A stretch of DNA of 64,000 nt from Effrenium voratum. Its lineage: Eukaryota > Sar > Dinophyceae > Suessiales > Symbiodiniaceae. Every line of letters begins with the position of its first letter. Positions within the stretch are counted from its first letter, which is position 1. The position numbers and the translations under genes were made by a program. The notes beneath the pieces were generated by a model. It saw nothing but the letters and a program-made list of their open reading frames with translations. It made no database searches and was not told the DNA's origin. The stretch lies in NCBI GenBank assembly GCA_963377175.1, contig CAUJNA010002846.1, positions 7,501 through 71,500 on the forward strand, read 5' to 3'. Below, one piece after another: positions 22,806-32,632 of this stretch.

Positions 22806-23297
22806 CTGACCTCATCATTGCTCAAGCTCTAAACAAGGATCTGAAGGACTTCTATGAGTTACTATCAAGTTGACCCTTGACCCTTAGGTTTTAACTCTGA
22901 TCCGGCATCTTTGCGAAGGTGGCAAAGGGCAAAGCTAAAGATGTTGCGCGTTGACCCATCGTTGCCATCCCAGGGTACTGCCCCAAAACGCACCGGGGCT
23001 TTGACACACAGAACTTCGCTTCGCTTTGCACATTGCGAGGCGTTTGGCTTAAGCTTCAAAGTTGCCCCTGCGACCAAAGTCCTTTCCACAAGAGGAAAGC
23101 ACCTTGCGAGCCCATCCCCCGCCAGTTCAGAAGCCAGGCTTTTACAGTCGAAGCATGAATTCTGGGCAGCCAAGCACAAATCATCGAAGCAAAGCTCAAA
23201 AGATGTCAGTTTTGAGTCGGTTCGGCCTTAAACTGCAACAACTCCCTTGGGTCTTCCGGAGAACTCTGCCACCTCTCCCCCAAAAAAGTCGGGGAGC

Positions 23298-23385
23298 CTT
23301 TCTCCTTTCCGAGGCGCAGGTGAAACCACCTGACGCCCTGCTCGAGCTGCTCAGAGATGCTCAGCTTCTGGTTCTCATTCCAGGG
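23298..23385 (-). CDS. PLC-like phosphodiesterase gene, exon with eQL-GVR motif
   Basis: Minus strand, after the AG acceptor TATTGGAAG (phase 0, matching the 25716 exon). It reads PWNENQKLSISEQLEQGVRW followed by FHLRLGKEK. This is the X-domain segment W-xQ-xSIxEQLxxGVRxxDLR. The usual Asp before L-R is His here, which would matter because that Asp helps position the catalytic Arg in bacterial enzymes. The 3' end is uncertain. A GC donor (GAGAAAG^GCTCC) gives 23298. A GT donor (GGCGTCAG^GTGG) at 23330 would cut off the FHLRL part, which I think is too good a match to be chance. An R-B element begins about 50 bp upstream. Confidence 0.65.
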
Positions 23386-23436
23386 CTTCCAATAGGCTTC
23401 CAACCTTCACACGCTCAGCCCCCAGAACCGGACCGC

Positions 23437-23553
23437 TAGGTCCTCGAGTAGAGAGGTTAGAAGAAGTTGGTGCCCATTTTTTTACTGTAGTCTATTTTAG
23501 TAGGGGAACCCAAAACCCCAAAAAAGGGTCAAAGGGCACTACTGGGGGACCTA
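23437..23553. repeat. R-B inverted-repeat element, copy 1
   Basis: TAGGTCCTCGAGTAGAGAGG at the left and CACTACTGGGGGACCTA at the right are inverted copies. Inside are GTAGTCTATTTTAGTAGGGG and a CCCCAAAAAAGGGT block. It probably lies at the 3' end of an intron of the PLC-like gene. Confidence 0.75.
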
Positions 23554-24743
23554 GAACTTTGGAGGACGCCTGTGAATCACATTTTATCAAGGCCGGACAT
23601 TGCCGGAACTTCGGGCCCAATCATTGACATCAGCAGCAGCCACATCAGCCCATCCCCCTCATCTTGTGCGCTTTACTTCGGCAATTTGCATCGCTCGTGT
23701 TACTTGGGGTGGTCAAACATGGGACCAACAAAAACGACCGCCAGACATCGCCTGCAAACGGTTGGTGTTCCTTCGGGTCCTTTTGAAGATCACCTTGCTT
23801 GTTGCTTGCAACATGGCAGACACCTCATCCGTAGCTCCCCTTGGTTCATGAAAGAAGGCCACGAGGCAATCCGTCAGTGATCAATGACTTCAGGTTGTCC
23901 GGAGCCTCCTCCTGGAGAACGCGACTGGCGATTGGATTTGCCCAACATTGACTCGAGAAACAACACAACTGCGCGTCCCTAGCTGTGGTTCGTGCCCCAA
24001 CACATATCTTATATAGGTGGTCTTACAATGTAGAAATCCTTACCCCCATATGGGTCCTATAGGTTGGTCACACTGGTTTAGACAGCATAGTTGCTGCGGG
24101 CACACCTCCAAAGTTCATGCATCTGACAGCATCTTCGGGAGGGTTGATGAAATGGGGACTCTCTTTGGAACTTCGGCCCCAACTTGTTTCCAGCCTCAAA
24201 CTTGCTTCACCTAAGATAAACTGAAGCCCAGGGGTGGTTGGGTTCCGAGAAAGGGAAACCAAGCTCTCAGGTCGGCGATGCTCTTTGGGGGACACCCAAA
24301 ACGGGAGTTTTCCCTGTGGTTTTCCTTTAAACCATGAGCATGGAACCCAACAGAACCACAGAACCAAATTGATCTGTGGGGTCCCTGTACCTCTTAAACA
24401 TCACCGCCAAAGGAAACTCACCTTAAGCACTCAAGTACCCCACGCAGGTGATCGGCCTGGATCCTTCGCTTAATGCTCTCGTAGACCGCCATGCACTTGC
24501 CTTGGCCATTGCTCGCCCAACACATTCTCAGCTTTTTGCTCCCGCAAAACGGATGGTCCTTCTGACGCAAGTGAAAGGTTCACCAACGAACAGAGTGCAA
24601 GTGTCTGGCTGGTTCATGGGACAACGCTATCTCAGTTGCCCGGTTTGGACAGATCACCTTTTGGGGCAATGACTAAGCATGGGCCAAAAAGGGGAAGCTA
24701 AAAGGTCAAAAGGTCAGAAGACCTTTTCAAGCTTAGGCATTCT
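23554..24743. other. Probable intron of the PLC-like gene
   Basis: No exon-like segment stands out. Open frames on both strands lack motifs. Confidence 0.35.
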
Positions 24744-24856
24744 TCCATTTGGTTTTTCGACCCCTGGAAACAGAAAAACATGTTTCCAGTAGTGAAATCG
24801 ATTCCCTTTGAAACCAACCGGGGAGCATAAAACAATTATTCATTTCAGCGAATGGA
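24744..24856. repeat. R-C element
   Basis: TCCATTTGG at the left, TTTCCAGTAGTGAAATCGAT and AACCAACCGGGGAGCATAAA inside, CATTTCAGCGAATGGA at the right. Confidence 0.7.
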
Positions 24857-24957
24857 GGTATTCCAAGGTCTCATGGGAACAGGTCGAATCTCCCAATGCA
24901 GGTGAGGACTTCAAAGGCTTGCCTTTGGGCGGGTCACTTTTCCGAAGTTGAAGTTCC

Positions 24958-25045
24958 ATTGAAGTTCCATTGAACTATTTCCAGAAGTGATAGATTCCCT
25001 TGAAAACCAACAGGGGGAAAAAACCGCATTCTTGACCAAATGGAA
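24958..25045. repeat. R-C element, diverged second copy
   Basis: CTATTTCCAGAAGTGATAGA, TTGAAAACCAACAGGGGGAA and a right end CCAAATGGA. It lies about 100 bp from the copy at 24744. Confidence 0.55.
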
Positions 25046-25573
25046 ATTAAAAGGCTTGGAGTCCAACCAAATCGAACTCGGACAGATTTGGAGGGCCAAC
25101 TTGCTCCAAAATGCGGATCACATGTTGACAGGGAAAAACCAAAAAACGATCCAACAGAATCAGCCAGCTAGATCCCCCCTCTCTTGCCTGCGCGCAACAC
25201 AACCCAATCTACTGGGTCGCAGCCGACTTGTTGACATCAAGTTTCGGCTTCGAGGCTTCGAGCCCCCTGAACTGGGTGCTCAAAACGTGGCTGGGCCCCA
25301 ATGTACGCAGGTAATGGTGACCCCATATCCACCACCAAGCCCAGTGTAGGGTCAATCTGGCTGGTCAAAACCCTGGAAATTTCTGGTGAACAAAGGTGGC
25401 AAATGGATGTTCATCCACCCAACGGAGCCATAGGTTTTGAACCATGGCCTATGTTGACAAGATAAAAGCCAAACGAAACGATCCAGCAGAATCCGCCAAG
25501 TTAAGTGGTAGCCCACTCACAACCACATCTTCACACCACAGGCGAAGGCCGGAAGTCCCCTGAAACGGACCGC

Positions 25574-25704
25574 TAGGTCCTCCAGTAGAGAGGTTAGAAT
25601 AAGTTGGTTCCAACTTTTTCTTTCTTGTCAATTTTAGTAGGTTGGAACCCTCCCCCTCCCAAAAAAAAGGGTTAAAACGGGCACCGTTCGCTGGGGGTCC
25701 CCTA
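25574..25704. repeat. R-B inverted-repeat element, copy 2
   Basis: TAGGTCCTCCAGTAGAGAGG at the left, ATTTTAGTAGGTTGGAACCC inside, and a decayed right end GCTGGGGGTCCCCTA. It lies within 15 bp of the splice donor of the 25716 exon, at the 5' end of the putative intron. Confidence 0.7.
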
Positions 25705-25715
25705 AAACAGACCGC

Positions 25716-25855
25716 CTGTTTCGGAGTCCACGTGGCCAAGCTGCCCTGCTGCTCCAAGTTGCTGGCGCCGGAGTTGTGGCTCCCGGGCATCATGAGGTCT
25801 CGGCGGTTGCGGTTGCGCGCCAGCCCGCGCCCCACGGCCGCCCCAACGAACAGCA
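25716..25855 (-). CDS. PLC-like phosphodiesterase gene, exon with first catalytic His motif
   Basis: Minus strand, 140 nt, G+C-rich. It reads FVGAAVGRGLARNRNRRDLM followed by MPGSHNSGASNLEQQGSLAT and WTPKQ. The PGSHNSG is the hallmark of the PI-PLC X domain (usually PGTHDSG/PGSHNSG), whose His is the general base in cleavage of phosphatidylinositol by the bacterial enzymes. Eukaryotic X-domain-only proteins (PLCXD type) carry the same motif and their substrate is often unknown. The acceptor would be CAACGAAG^TG and the donor a GC site (CGAAACAG^GC), phase 0, joining in frame to the 23298 exon. Upstream exons with the N terminus were not found. Confidence 0.65.
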
Positions 25856-26113
25856 CTTCGTTGAAAATCGGGTCTCCCCCGCCCAACAAAAACAAACAGG
25901 GAGTTGGGTTTTCTACAAAGCGGTGTTTCTTAGTGCTTTTCGGTGTTCTCGTTCAACAAAAAAAGGTGACCTTCAGAGTCAGAATCAACACTCAAACGTG
26001 TCTTCCCGAAACCATGTTACCTTATAGTTGGGATGGAAGTCTCCTAGCTCTCATCTGCTGTTGATTCTGGCTCCGTGTCCAACATTATTCTATTTACCCT
26101 GTTCGAAGGGCAA

Positions 26114-26219
26114 ACAACATTGCATAGCTGCGCAGCGTGTGCTCCCTTTTTCCAATGGACAAGCGCACAAGCGGGGGGGGACCTGCAAAGCAGCAGGTCA
26201 GCCCCCCAAGCAAAGCCCC
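26114..26219. repeat. Direct repeat 2, first copy
   Basis: ACAACATTGCATAGCTGCGC through CCCCCCAAGCAAAGCCCC is repeated at 26391-26495 almost unchanged. It includes a G tract of 8 bases. Confidence 0.8.
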
Positions 26220-26273
26220 TGCAGCTCTTGGGCTGTAAAGTGTCAACAAGCAGGGCGGGCGGGCGGGTTCACG

Positions 26274-26389
26274 AAGCGGGCCACCCGCTTTGTCAAACCC
26301 TACCCTGTGTCACCAAGTTGGCTGCACAGCTGCGCAAAGCAATGTTTGCGGCTAGCGCAGGCGGACTGCGCCGCCTACGCGCAAGCCCG
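26274..26389. repeat. Direct repeat 1, first copy
   Basis: AAGCGGGCCACCCGCTTTGT to CGCCTACGCGCAAGCCCG is repeated nearly exactly at 27266-27381 in the same orientation. The copies flank the broken retroelement remnant. Confidence 0.85.
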
Positions 26390-26390
26390 A

Positions 26391-26495
26391 CAACATTGCA
26401 TAGCTGCGCAGCGTGTGCTCCCTTTTCCAATGGACAAGCGCACAAGCGGGGGGGGGACCTGCAAAGCAGCAGGTCAGCCCCCCAAGCAAAGCCCC
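26391..26495. repeat. Direct repeat 2, second copy
   Basis: This is the second copy of the 26114-26219 sequence. It abuts the end of direct repeat 1. Confidence 0.8.
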
Positions 26496-26589
26496 AATGC
26501 AAGCTGCGCGATGCAGCTAAGGGAGCACACAGGCAAGCCAACCAAGCCCCAACACAGGTGCTCCTCACAACCACGGGGCAGACAAGAGG

Positions 26590-26819
26590 CGGCCAAGGTC
26601 ACAACAGGAAGCTGCGCGCATGTGCGCGTCAGCCAATTGTGCGACAACCAGGGCGTTATGGCCGCATCGGCAAAAATGCTCTCGCAGAAACAGCCGCTGT
26701 GCTTCATTCTTCAGGCCCTAGGGTTTTGGTGATGCCACTTGGGGCTAACACTTGACATTTCTCACATTGCGGGGGAAAGAAATGTCTGGGCGGACGCCCT
26801 GAGCCGCAGTGAGGCCTAG
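26590..26819 (+). pseudogene. Retroelement RNase H domain, C-terminal half, with an in-frame stop
   Basis: The plus-strand frame reads VRVSQLCDNQGVMAASAKML and SQKQPLCFILQALGFW, then TGA at 26730-26732. The same frame continues as CHLGLTLDISHIAGERNVWA DALSRSEA to TAG at 26817. The D-N-x(n) motif (Asp at 26643) and HIAGERNVWADALSR are the third and fourth acidic motifs of the RNase H domain of retroelements such as Ty3- and DIRS-type elements. The premature TGA would inactivate it. The N-terminal half of the same domain lies on the opposite strand, starting 5 bp beyond this stop. Confidence 0.8.
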
Positions 26820-26823
26820 CCCG

Positions 26824-27363
26824 CAACTGCGCCAAAGCCTCCAGCGAAGCAATGCAGCTCTGCAGGTCGCTTGAGTTGGGGTGGCGAAACCAAGCCGGTA
26901 ACGTGCTCGCGTCCAAGGTCATGCGGAACCAGAAAATGTTTTCAGGAGCAAGATTTTTATCAGGGGGCAGCCACCAGCCGCCGATTCCCGCAACACCTTG
27001 GTCGGCAAAGGCGTCGGCAGCTGCGTGCTTGATTGGCGAGTCAACACTACGCAAAGGGATCGGGGCCTGGGTAGACACTGCGTTGTGGAACAAGCGGGCA
27101 GCAAAATTGCAGTCTTGACTCAACCGTGTCCACCGTGACTCAAAGTCGAAGAGCACTACGCTGACCCGGTCACTTTTCAGCCGCGGGTGCACGAGGGCCG
27201 GCGCAGCTTTGTCCTGAACTACGCAATTTGCCACACTATGGAGCTTCCAGCCTGAGAGCAGGTCAAAGCGGGCCACCCGCTTTGTCAAACCGTACCCTGT
27301 GTCACCAAGTTGGCTGCACAGCTGCGCAAAGCAATGTTTGCGGCTAGCGCAGGCGGACTGCAC
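26824..27363 (-). mobile_element. Retroelement reverse transcriptase/RNase H remnant, N-terminal half of RNase H
   Basis: The minus-strand open frame from 27363 includes LLSGWKLHSVANCVVQDKAA, then a segment expected between reverse transcriptase and RNase H. Next comes AAADAFADQGVAGIGGWWLP, whose DAFAD/GIGGWW is the first RNase H acidic motif (Asp at about 27013-27015). It ends with SDLQSCIASLEALAQL, carrying the second acidic residue (Glu at about 26839-26841). Beyond 26824 the frame reads through the antisense of the plus-strand half and has no meaning. The upstream part overlaps the second copy of direct repeat 1. No catalytic reverse transcriptase motif is visible, so this is a fragment. 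Confidence 0.75.
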
Positions 27364-27381
27364 CGCCTACGCGCAAGCCCG
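27266..27381. repeat. Direct repeat 1, second copy
   Basis: This is the second copy of the 26274-26389 sequence, 992 bp away in the same orientation. Confidence 0.85.
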
Positions 27382-27959
27382 GCCTCTAATCCAACCAAAC
27401 CCACACGCCTCATTCCCAGGTTATTTGTAGAATTTTCCGGGCTTTTCTCAAATGGACAGGCGTCGTTGTGATTGTGGAGGTTCGTCAACTTGGACCCATC
27501 CTTCTGAACACAGGCCCGCGAAAAAAAAGAAAAGGGGGCCCGCAACTTCCATTTCCAAAGAACCCGACGCCAGGAGGGTTGGCTAGGGAAACCCAAGGGA
27601 AAATACACTTTTTCAGGGTTGGTTTTAAAGGGAAACCCCCCACAAAACCAGCCATACACTTTTTCCTTCAAGCCCAAAGATTCCAAGCGTCCCACGATCC
27701 GCTGGTCTTTGATCTGATCCCAGGACTCTTCCATCCATGCGGACGGATTGGGGGAAATGCAGCTGGCAACCTCGGATCCGATTCCGCAAACGAGACGAGA
27801 TACATCAACCATCAACAAACATAAGCGAAATAGAGGCCTACTTGTGTCAAAACGGCGTAAACCAGATACAAAGTGAAACCGAAGCGTGTCAAAACTGAAA
27901 TGAATCGAATTGAGACACCTGGACACATTTCAAACGACCAATCCAATCAAACTCAATCT

Positions 27960-28060
27960 TGTATTTGCTTAAGCCCCCTGAAAACAACATATTTCCAGTA
28001 GTGATAGATTCCTTTCAAAACCAGCAAGGGAAAATACACAAACTATTTTGAAGCAAACGG
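27960..28060. repeat. R-C element
   Basis: TATTTGCTTAAGCCCCCTGA, ATATTTCCAGTAGTGATAGA, AAACCAGCAAGGGAAAATAC and the right end AAGCAAACGGA. Confidence 0.7.
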
Positions 28061-28590
28061 ACGCAATGCAATCCATTCCAGCTTTTTCGAATCCACTCCA
28101 TGTTTTTCCGGAGGCTACTTGTCATTTCAAACGTGGTTTGACAAAGGCCAAGCTTTTGGGACCTCTCGGGCGGCTTTGGGACATCCCTTAGCAGGGATCC
28201 TTACATTATCAAAGGAAATTTAGTAAGAAAGCTTCCGTAATACGAAAAGTTGAGTCACAAGATCCGGACGCAGTCAGAAGTGATGTCAGCACGGAGAATC
28301 GCGAAGGGTACCTCTGTTCTGCGTGTGGGCTCGCCACGGGTTCTCCACGCTCTCGCCACGGGGGCGGAATGTTGCCCACTGGCACGGCCGCGCAGACTGT
28401 TTCGGAGGCTTCTCGGAGGTCTATTTTGCGTGGCAGGCGCAGCACTTTGGCAACCTAAGGTGCAGATTTCGTGGAATGTGCAATATTTTGTGCCCGTGCA
28501 AGGTTAAGTACATAATTCGTGGCAGGCGCAGTATTTTCGCAAAGCCGAGTACAGATTTCGTGGCAGGCGCAGCACTTTCGCAAGGTCAGG

Positions 28591-28591
28591 T

Positions 28592-28666
<75 letters not shown>
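28591..28666. repeat. (GATA)n microsatellite
   Basis: About 19 near-perfect GATA units, followed by a GA tract (28674-28700). Confidence 0.95.
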
Positions 28667-28735
28667 CAAATGGAAAGAGAGAGAGAGAGAGAGAGAGAGA
28701 AAGAAAAAAGAGAAAAATAAAGAGAAAGAGAAATA

Positions 28736-29120
<385 letters not shown>

Positions 29121-29290
29121 TAAGAACATAAAGAAAGAAATGAACAGTTAAAGAAAGAAACAACAAATAAAATAAGAAAGAGACAAAGAAAGAGCAAACC
29201 CCACAAAAAACAAGCCAAGCTCTTGCTGTAGGCATTCTTCTCGCTTTGGACACTTCCGCCAACCGGCTTCGCCGGCTCTACTGGTACACC

Positions 29291-30589
29291 TGAACATTGC
29301 AACTTGCAAATGGTGATTTCCCTTTGTTTTGATGGAAGCAGCCATGTTTCAACTGGTTGCAAAATGGAGATCTTTCAAGGAGCCCTGCTTAGATTCGGCG
29401 CATTTGCTTCGGGCCGCGGCTGAAGGAAGGCACGCCAGGAGCCAGACTCGGCATGGCATAAGGCGAGGGCTCGGGCTCGCCGGCGAGCCCAGGGGGAGGC
29501 GGGAAGAATCGGAACGCAACGCCAGGCGGGTGTTCAGCTTTTGACTCGAATCCAAATTGGATACCACATGGAAGTGCACAGACCTCTGTCGCAAGACTAC
29601 TTTCTACTTGGAAAGGGGCTTTGTGCGCTTCCATGCTAGTTGGTGAGAGGGTACTTCCCCCAGGTTTAGTAGAACTCCATGTAAACTTTTCAAAAAACGT
29701 CCCTGGCATCCCAGGTTTGGTTCTGGTGTACCTTGACTCAAAGAGAGTGGGACAAGACCAGGTGTTCGGTGGATTTGCGATGCCTATGTGGACCATTCCG
29801 AAAGGCCAAGTTTGGCAAGGACACTGAGTTTGTCTCAAAATGGATACTCCTTAGGGGAAGGTGCAAAGGGAAGCCAAGCAGTTCGGAAATTCGGAACACC
29901 AAGCCTTGAAGGGAAGGTGCACAGGGAGTTCGGGTTCCATTTTGAGAAACATCCAGCTACCTCGCTCTTTTAGCCTACGGTTTTCAATATGGTAGGCTAG
30001 GGATTTCGCTGGGAACTCTGACCGATCATTTTTAGGGCCCATTCAGCGGGCGCTGATGGCTCGAGCCAATTTCCGGCGACTGATCACAGGCAATACTCAT
30101 ACAGTCCAGTTGCCCGATCCCGGTGAAAAAGAAACACGGCATCCATTCATGTTCAAAGTATTCCCCATCATAGCATTCCTTTTGGGCAAAGCAGATGGCC
30201 GGAACCCCAAAAATCGGCTTCCCTCAAAGGGGGTGGCTTGCATTGATAAATTTGAATTTGGTGATGGCTTCCTATTTTGCCCTCTAGCCCCAAGCTACCA
30301 ATCCAAACCGCCCAGGGCAGATGAATTTGGGGATGAGTATAGGTATCTATAGGTACCGCATTGATCGACCTTGGCTTAGGTGCACACCAAGACAAGGTGC
30401 AAGTCTGCAAACTCTCCTTTGCACTCATCTAGATCTATCTGCACTAGGAATACACACCTCTTACTTTGACATGAAGCATTATGCCTTGCCAGAAGCAAAA
30501 CCTGACATGCACTTGTGATATGTCAAGCTGCACAGGCTGACATAGGCTATGCTGAGTATATTCGTTGAAAATGCGGGGGGGGGGGGGGT
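29291..30589. other. No supportable gene
   Basis: A G+C-rich patch at about 29400-29530 gives a Pro-rich minus-strand frame (GVAFRFFPPPPGLAGEPEPS), but no clear splice pair. The rest is featureless. A run of 13 G is at about 30575-30588. Confidence 0.3.
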
Positions 30590-30885
30590 TGATCAAAAGG
30601 TCCGGTAAACATGGGACGACCATTGGTCGGATGGAATATTGATCAACCCCAACTCGCAAGGAGTTGCTAACTGCCGCGATCGCAACCCGCCAGAATCTCC
30701 GTCACCGTCGAAATCAGTCGCCACCGTCGTCATATTTGGGGGTTGCTTTCGCCAGGGACTTTGGTACGGATATCAGGAAAGATCTCGAAGGAGACTCTGG
30801 TGAGCCCCGGAAAAGAAAAAACTTCCATCGTTTGAGCGGTTGTACCGATGGTCATCCCATGTTTCCCGGACTTTTTGATCCACAC
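30590..30885. mobile_element. R-L element with about 40-bp terminal inverted repeats
   Basis: The left arm GATCAAAAGGTCCGGTAAAC, continuing ATGGGACGACCATTGGT, is the imperfect inverse of the right arm CCGATGGTCATCCCATG, continuing TTTCCCGGACTTTTTGATC. The arms are about 250 bp apart. Solo or diverged arms are at 8951 and 46050. The interior has an open frame on each strand but no transposase motif, so it is probably non-autonomous. Confidence 0.65.
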
Positions 30886-32570
30886 CCTGCCCCAAAGCTC
30901 CCACCTGTCCGCCAGCTCGCTGCGGATCCGTTGTACCCCGCGGGGTTTTGATCAAAGCAGTGAGTGATCTGAAGTGGCAATTTGAGTCATGTGTTTCTCT
31001 CTGGCTCTCTGGCTACATCCTAAAGAAAAACATGACCACTTTTGAAACCAGCTTCTAGTAGCCTTGGGAGGCAAGACACGTTTTGAGAAGTTCCAACGAA
31101 TCTAACATCATCCAACAGGAAAGAGAAGCCAACTGAGCCCAGCAAAATATGGCGAATTGATCTTCCGGCGTGTCTGCCAGATTCGAATGCAAACAAGTTT
31201 GGGAGGTGGGCTGGTGTCTCTCCGTTGCGCTCAAGTCGCCGATGGAAAACGCAGGTTGCAGTACACAAGGCAAAACCGCGGCTTGAGTACCACAGTGAGA
31301 AGAACACTTTAGCCTAAAGGACCGGGTAGCTCCACATAGCTTTTGTGGTAAGCATGACATTGATGTCGTAAGACTCTTTAAAGCTGTGGTTGCAAAAAGG
31401 GATGCCAGTGGAAAAGCTCGTCGCGTGAGTAATTAAGTCAAAGCGTCAAGAAATTGGGCCAGCGAGTGAACTCATCCGGTCACGCATGTATTTTCGGTTC
31501 GCGACTGGCCGGGCCATCTTGGCCCAGCATCGGTGCATTGGCATACTGTCCGGAGTCCGAACTTGAGCAGCGGGGCTCCTGTTTGGCCCGAGACTTTGGG
31601 TTGCAAACCCAACATGGTCCTGAATCATAGAACCGCTCCCATCCCCCAACAACCGCCCCAGGTCTGTCGGGCTGAATAAGTGGCACCCGCCCTAGGGCTC
31701 ATTGACGATGTTGCCAACCTGAGGCATTTGAACGCGTGCGCATGGGGGTAACCGCATGCAGTACCAACAAGTACGGCTTCCCAAATATGAAGCAGGGAAC
31801 AGTGGAAAGCAACCGCAACTTGACAGGGTTGGACGCTTCCGCCGCCGTCTTTGGCTGATGTGAAAGAGGCTTCCCTTTTTTTTTCCCCCCCCCAAAAAAA
31901 AAAGACACGGAGTCCATCTGAGTTGTTTCGGTGAAGATCATATGACCGCTCCATAGTGGTTTAGTTCAAGGGGGCGGAGGGGGCTTGAGGTGGAGAGGGC
32001 ATAGATCTGGACTTTGTATCTTTAAAACTTCACCTGGAGAGTCCGGGGCTGATCTGGGTTGGAACTTTGGCTGGCTCCTCTCTACGCCACAGGACAACCG
32101 GAAAAAAACGAAACCCCGGGCGGAGGCTCTTTGAAATCCAGCTGCCCGCTCCAGACATCGCGGCCTCTCAGCTTCGAGGTCAATGCCATGCCCCTTGCAG
32201 ATCAGGGTTCACCTTTTACAGCACACCCGAAGGAAGCTGACTCGACTTTGCTTTTTTTTCCACAAGGTGATGCTTACACGCACCCAAGGGAGACAGAATG
32301 TGTACATATATATATATATATATATATGTGTATATGTATGTATAATACATAAAACCTGTAGAATAGACAGGGAACCAATCTGGCAAAGCATTTCACCTCC
32401 GATTTGATGCATACCTTTGTTCGCAACCCACACACACACACACCGGGAAAACGTTAGGAACCCGGAAGCTTTGGAGCATGAGCCAAAACTGACAGCTTTG
32501 GGAACCCGCCTCTCCTTAAACCCTCGACAAACAAAAAGGCATCCAGGTTAATCAATTATTATGCGTTCTC
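30886..32570. other. No supportable gene
   Basis: Several minus-strand frames (31055-31360, 31446-31954) lack motifs or codon bias. A TA microsatellite is at 32304-32340 and a CA tract at 32431-32443. Confidence 0.35.
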
Positions 32571-32632
32571 AGATCCCCTGCTAAAAAGTCTAACTCCCAG
32601 CGGTGCAGTGGCAACTACCCATAAACCCTAAA
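32571..32632. repeat. R-D interspersed repeat, copy 3 (diverged)
   Basis: GATCCCCTGCTAAAAAGTCT, then AGTGGCAACTACCCATAAAC, resembling copies at 12317 and 22006. Confidence 0.45.
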
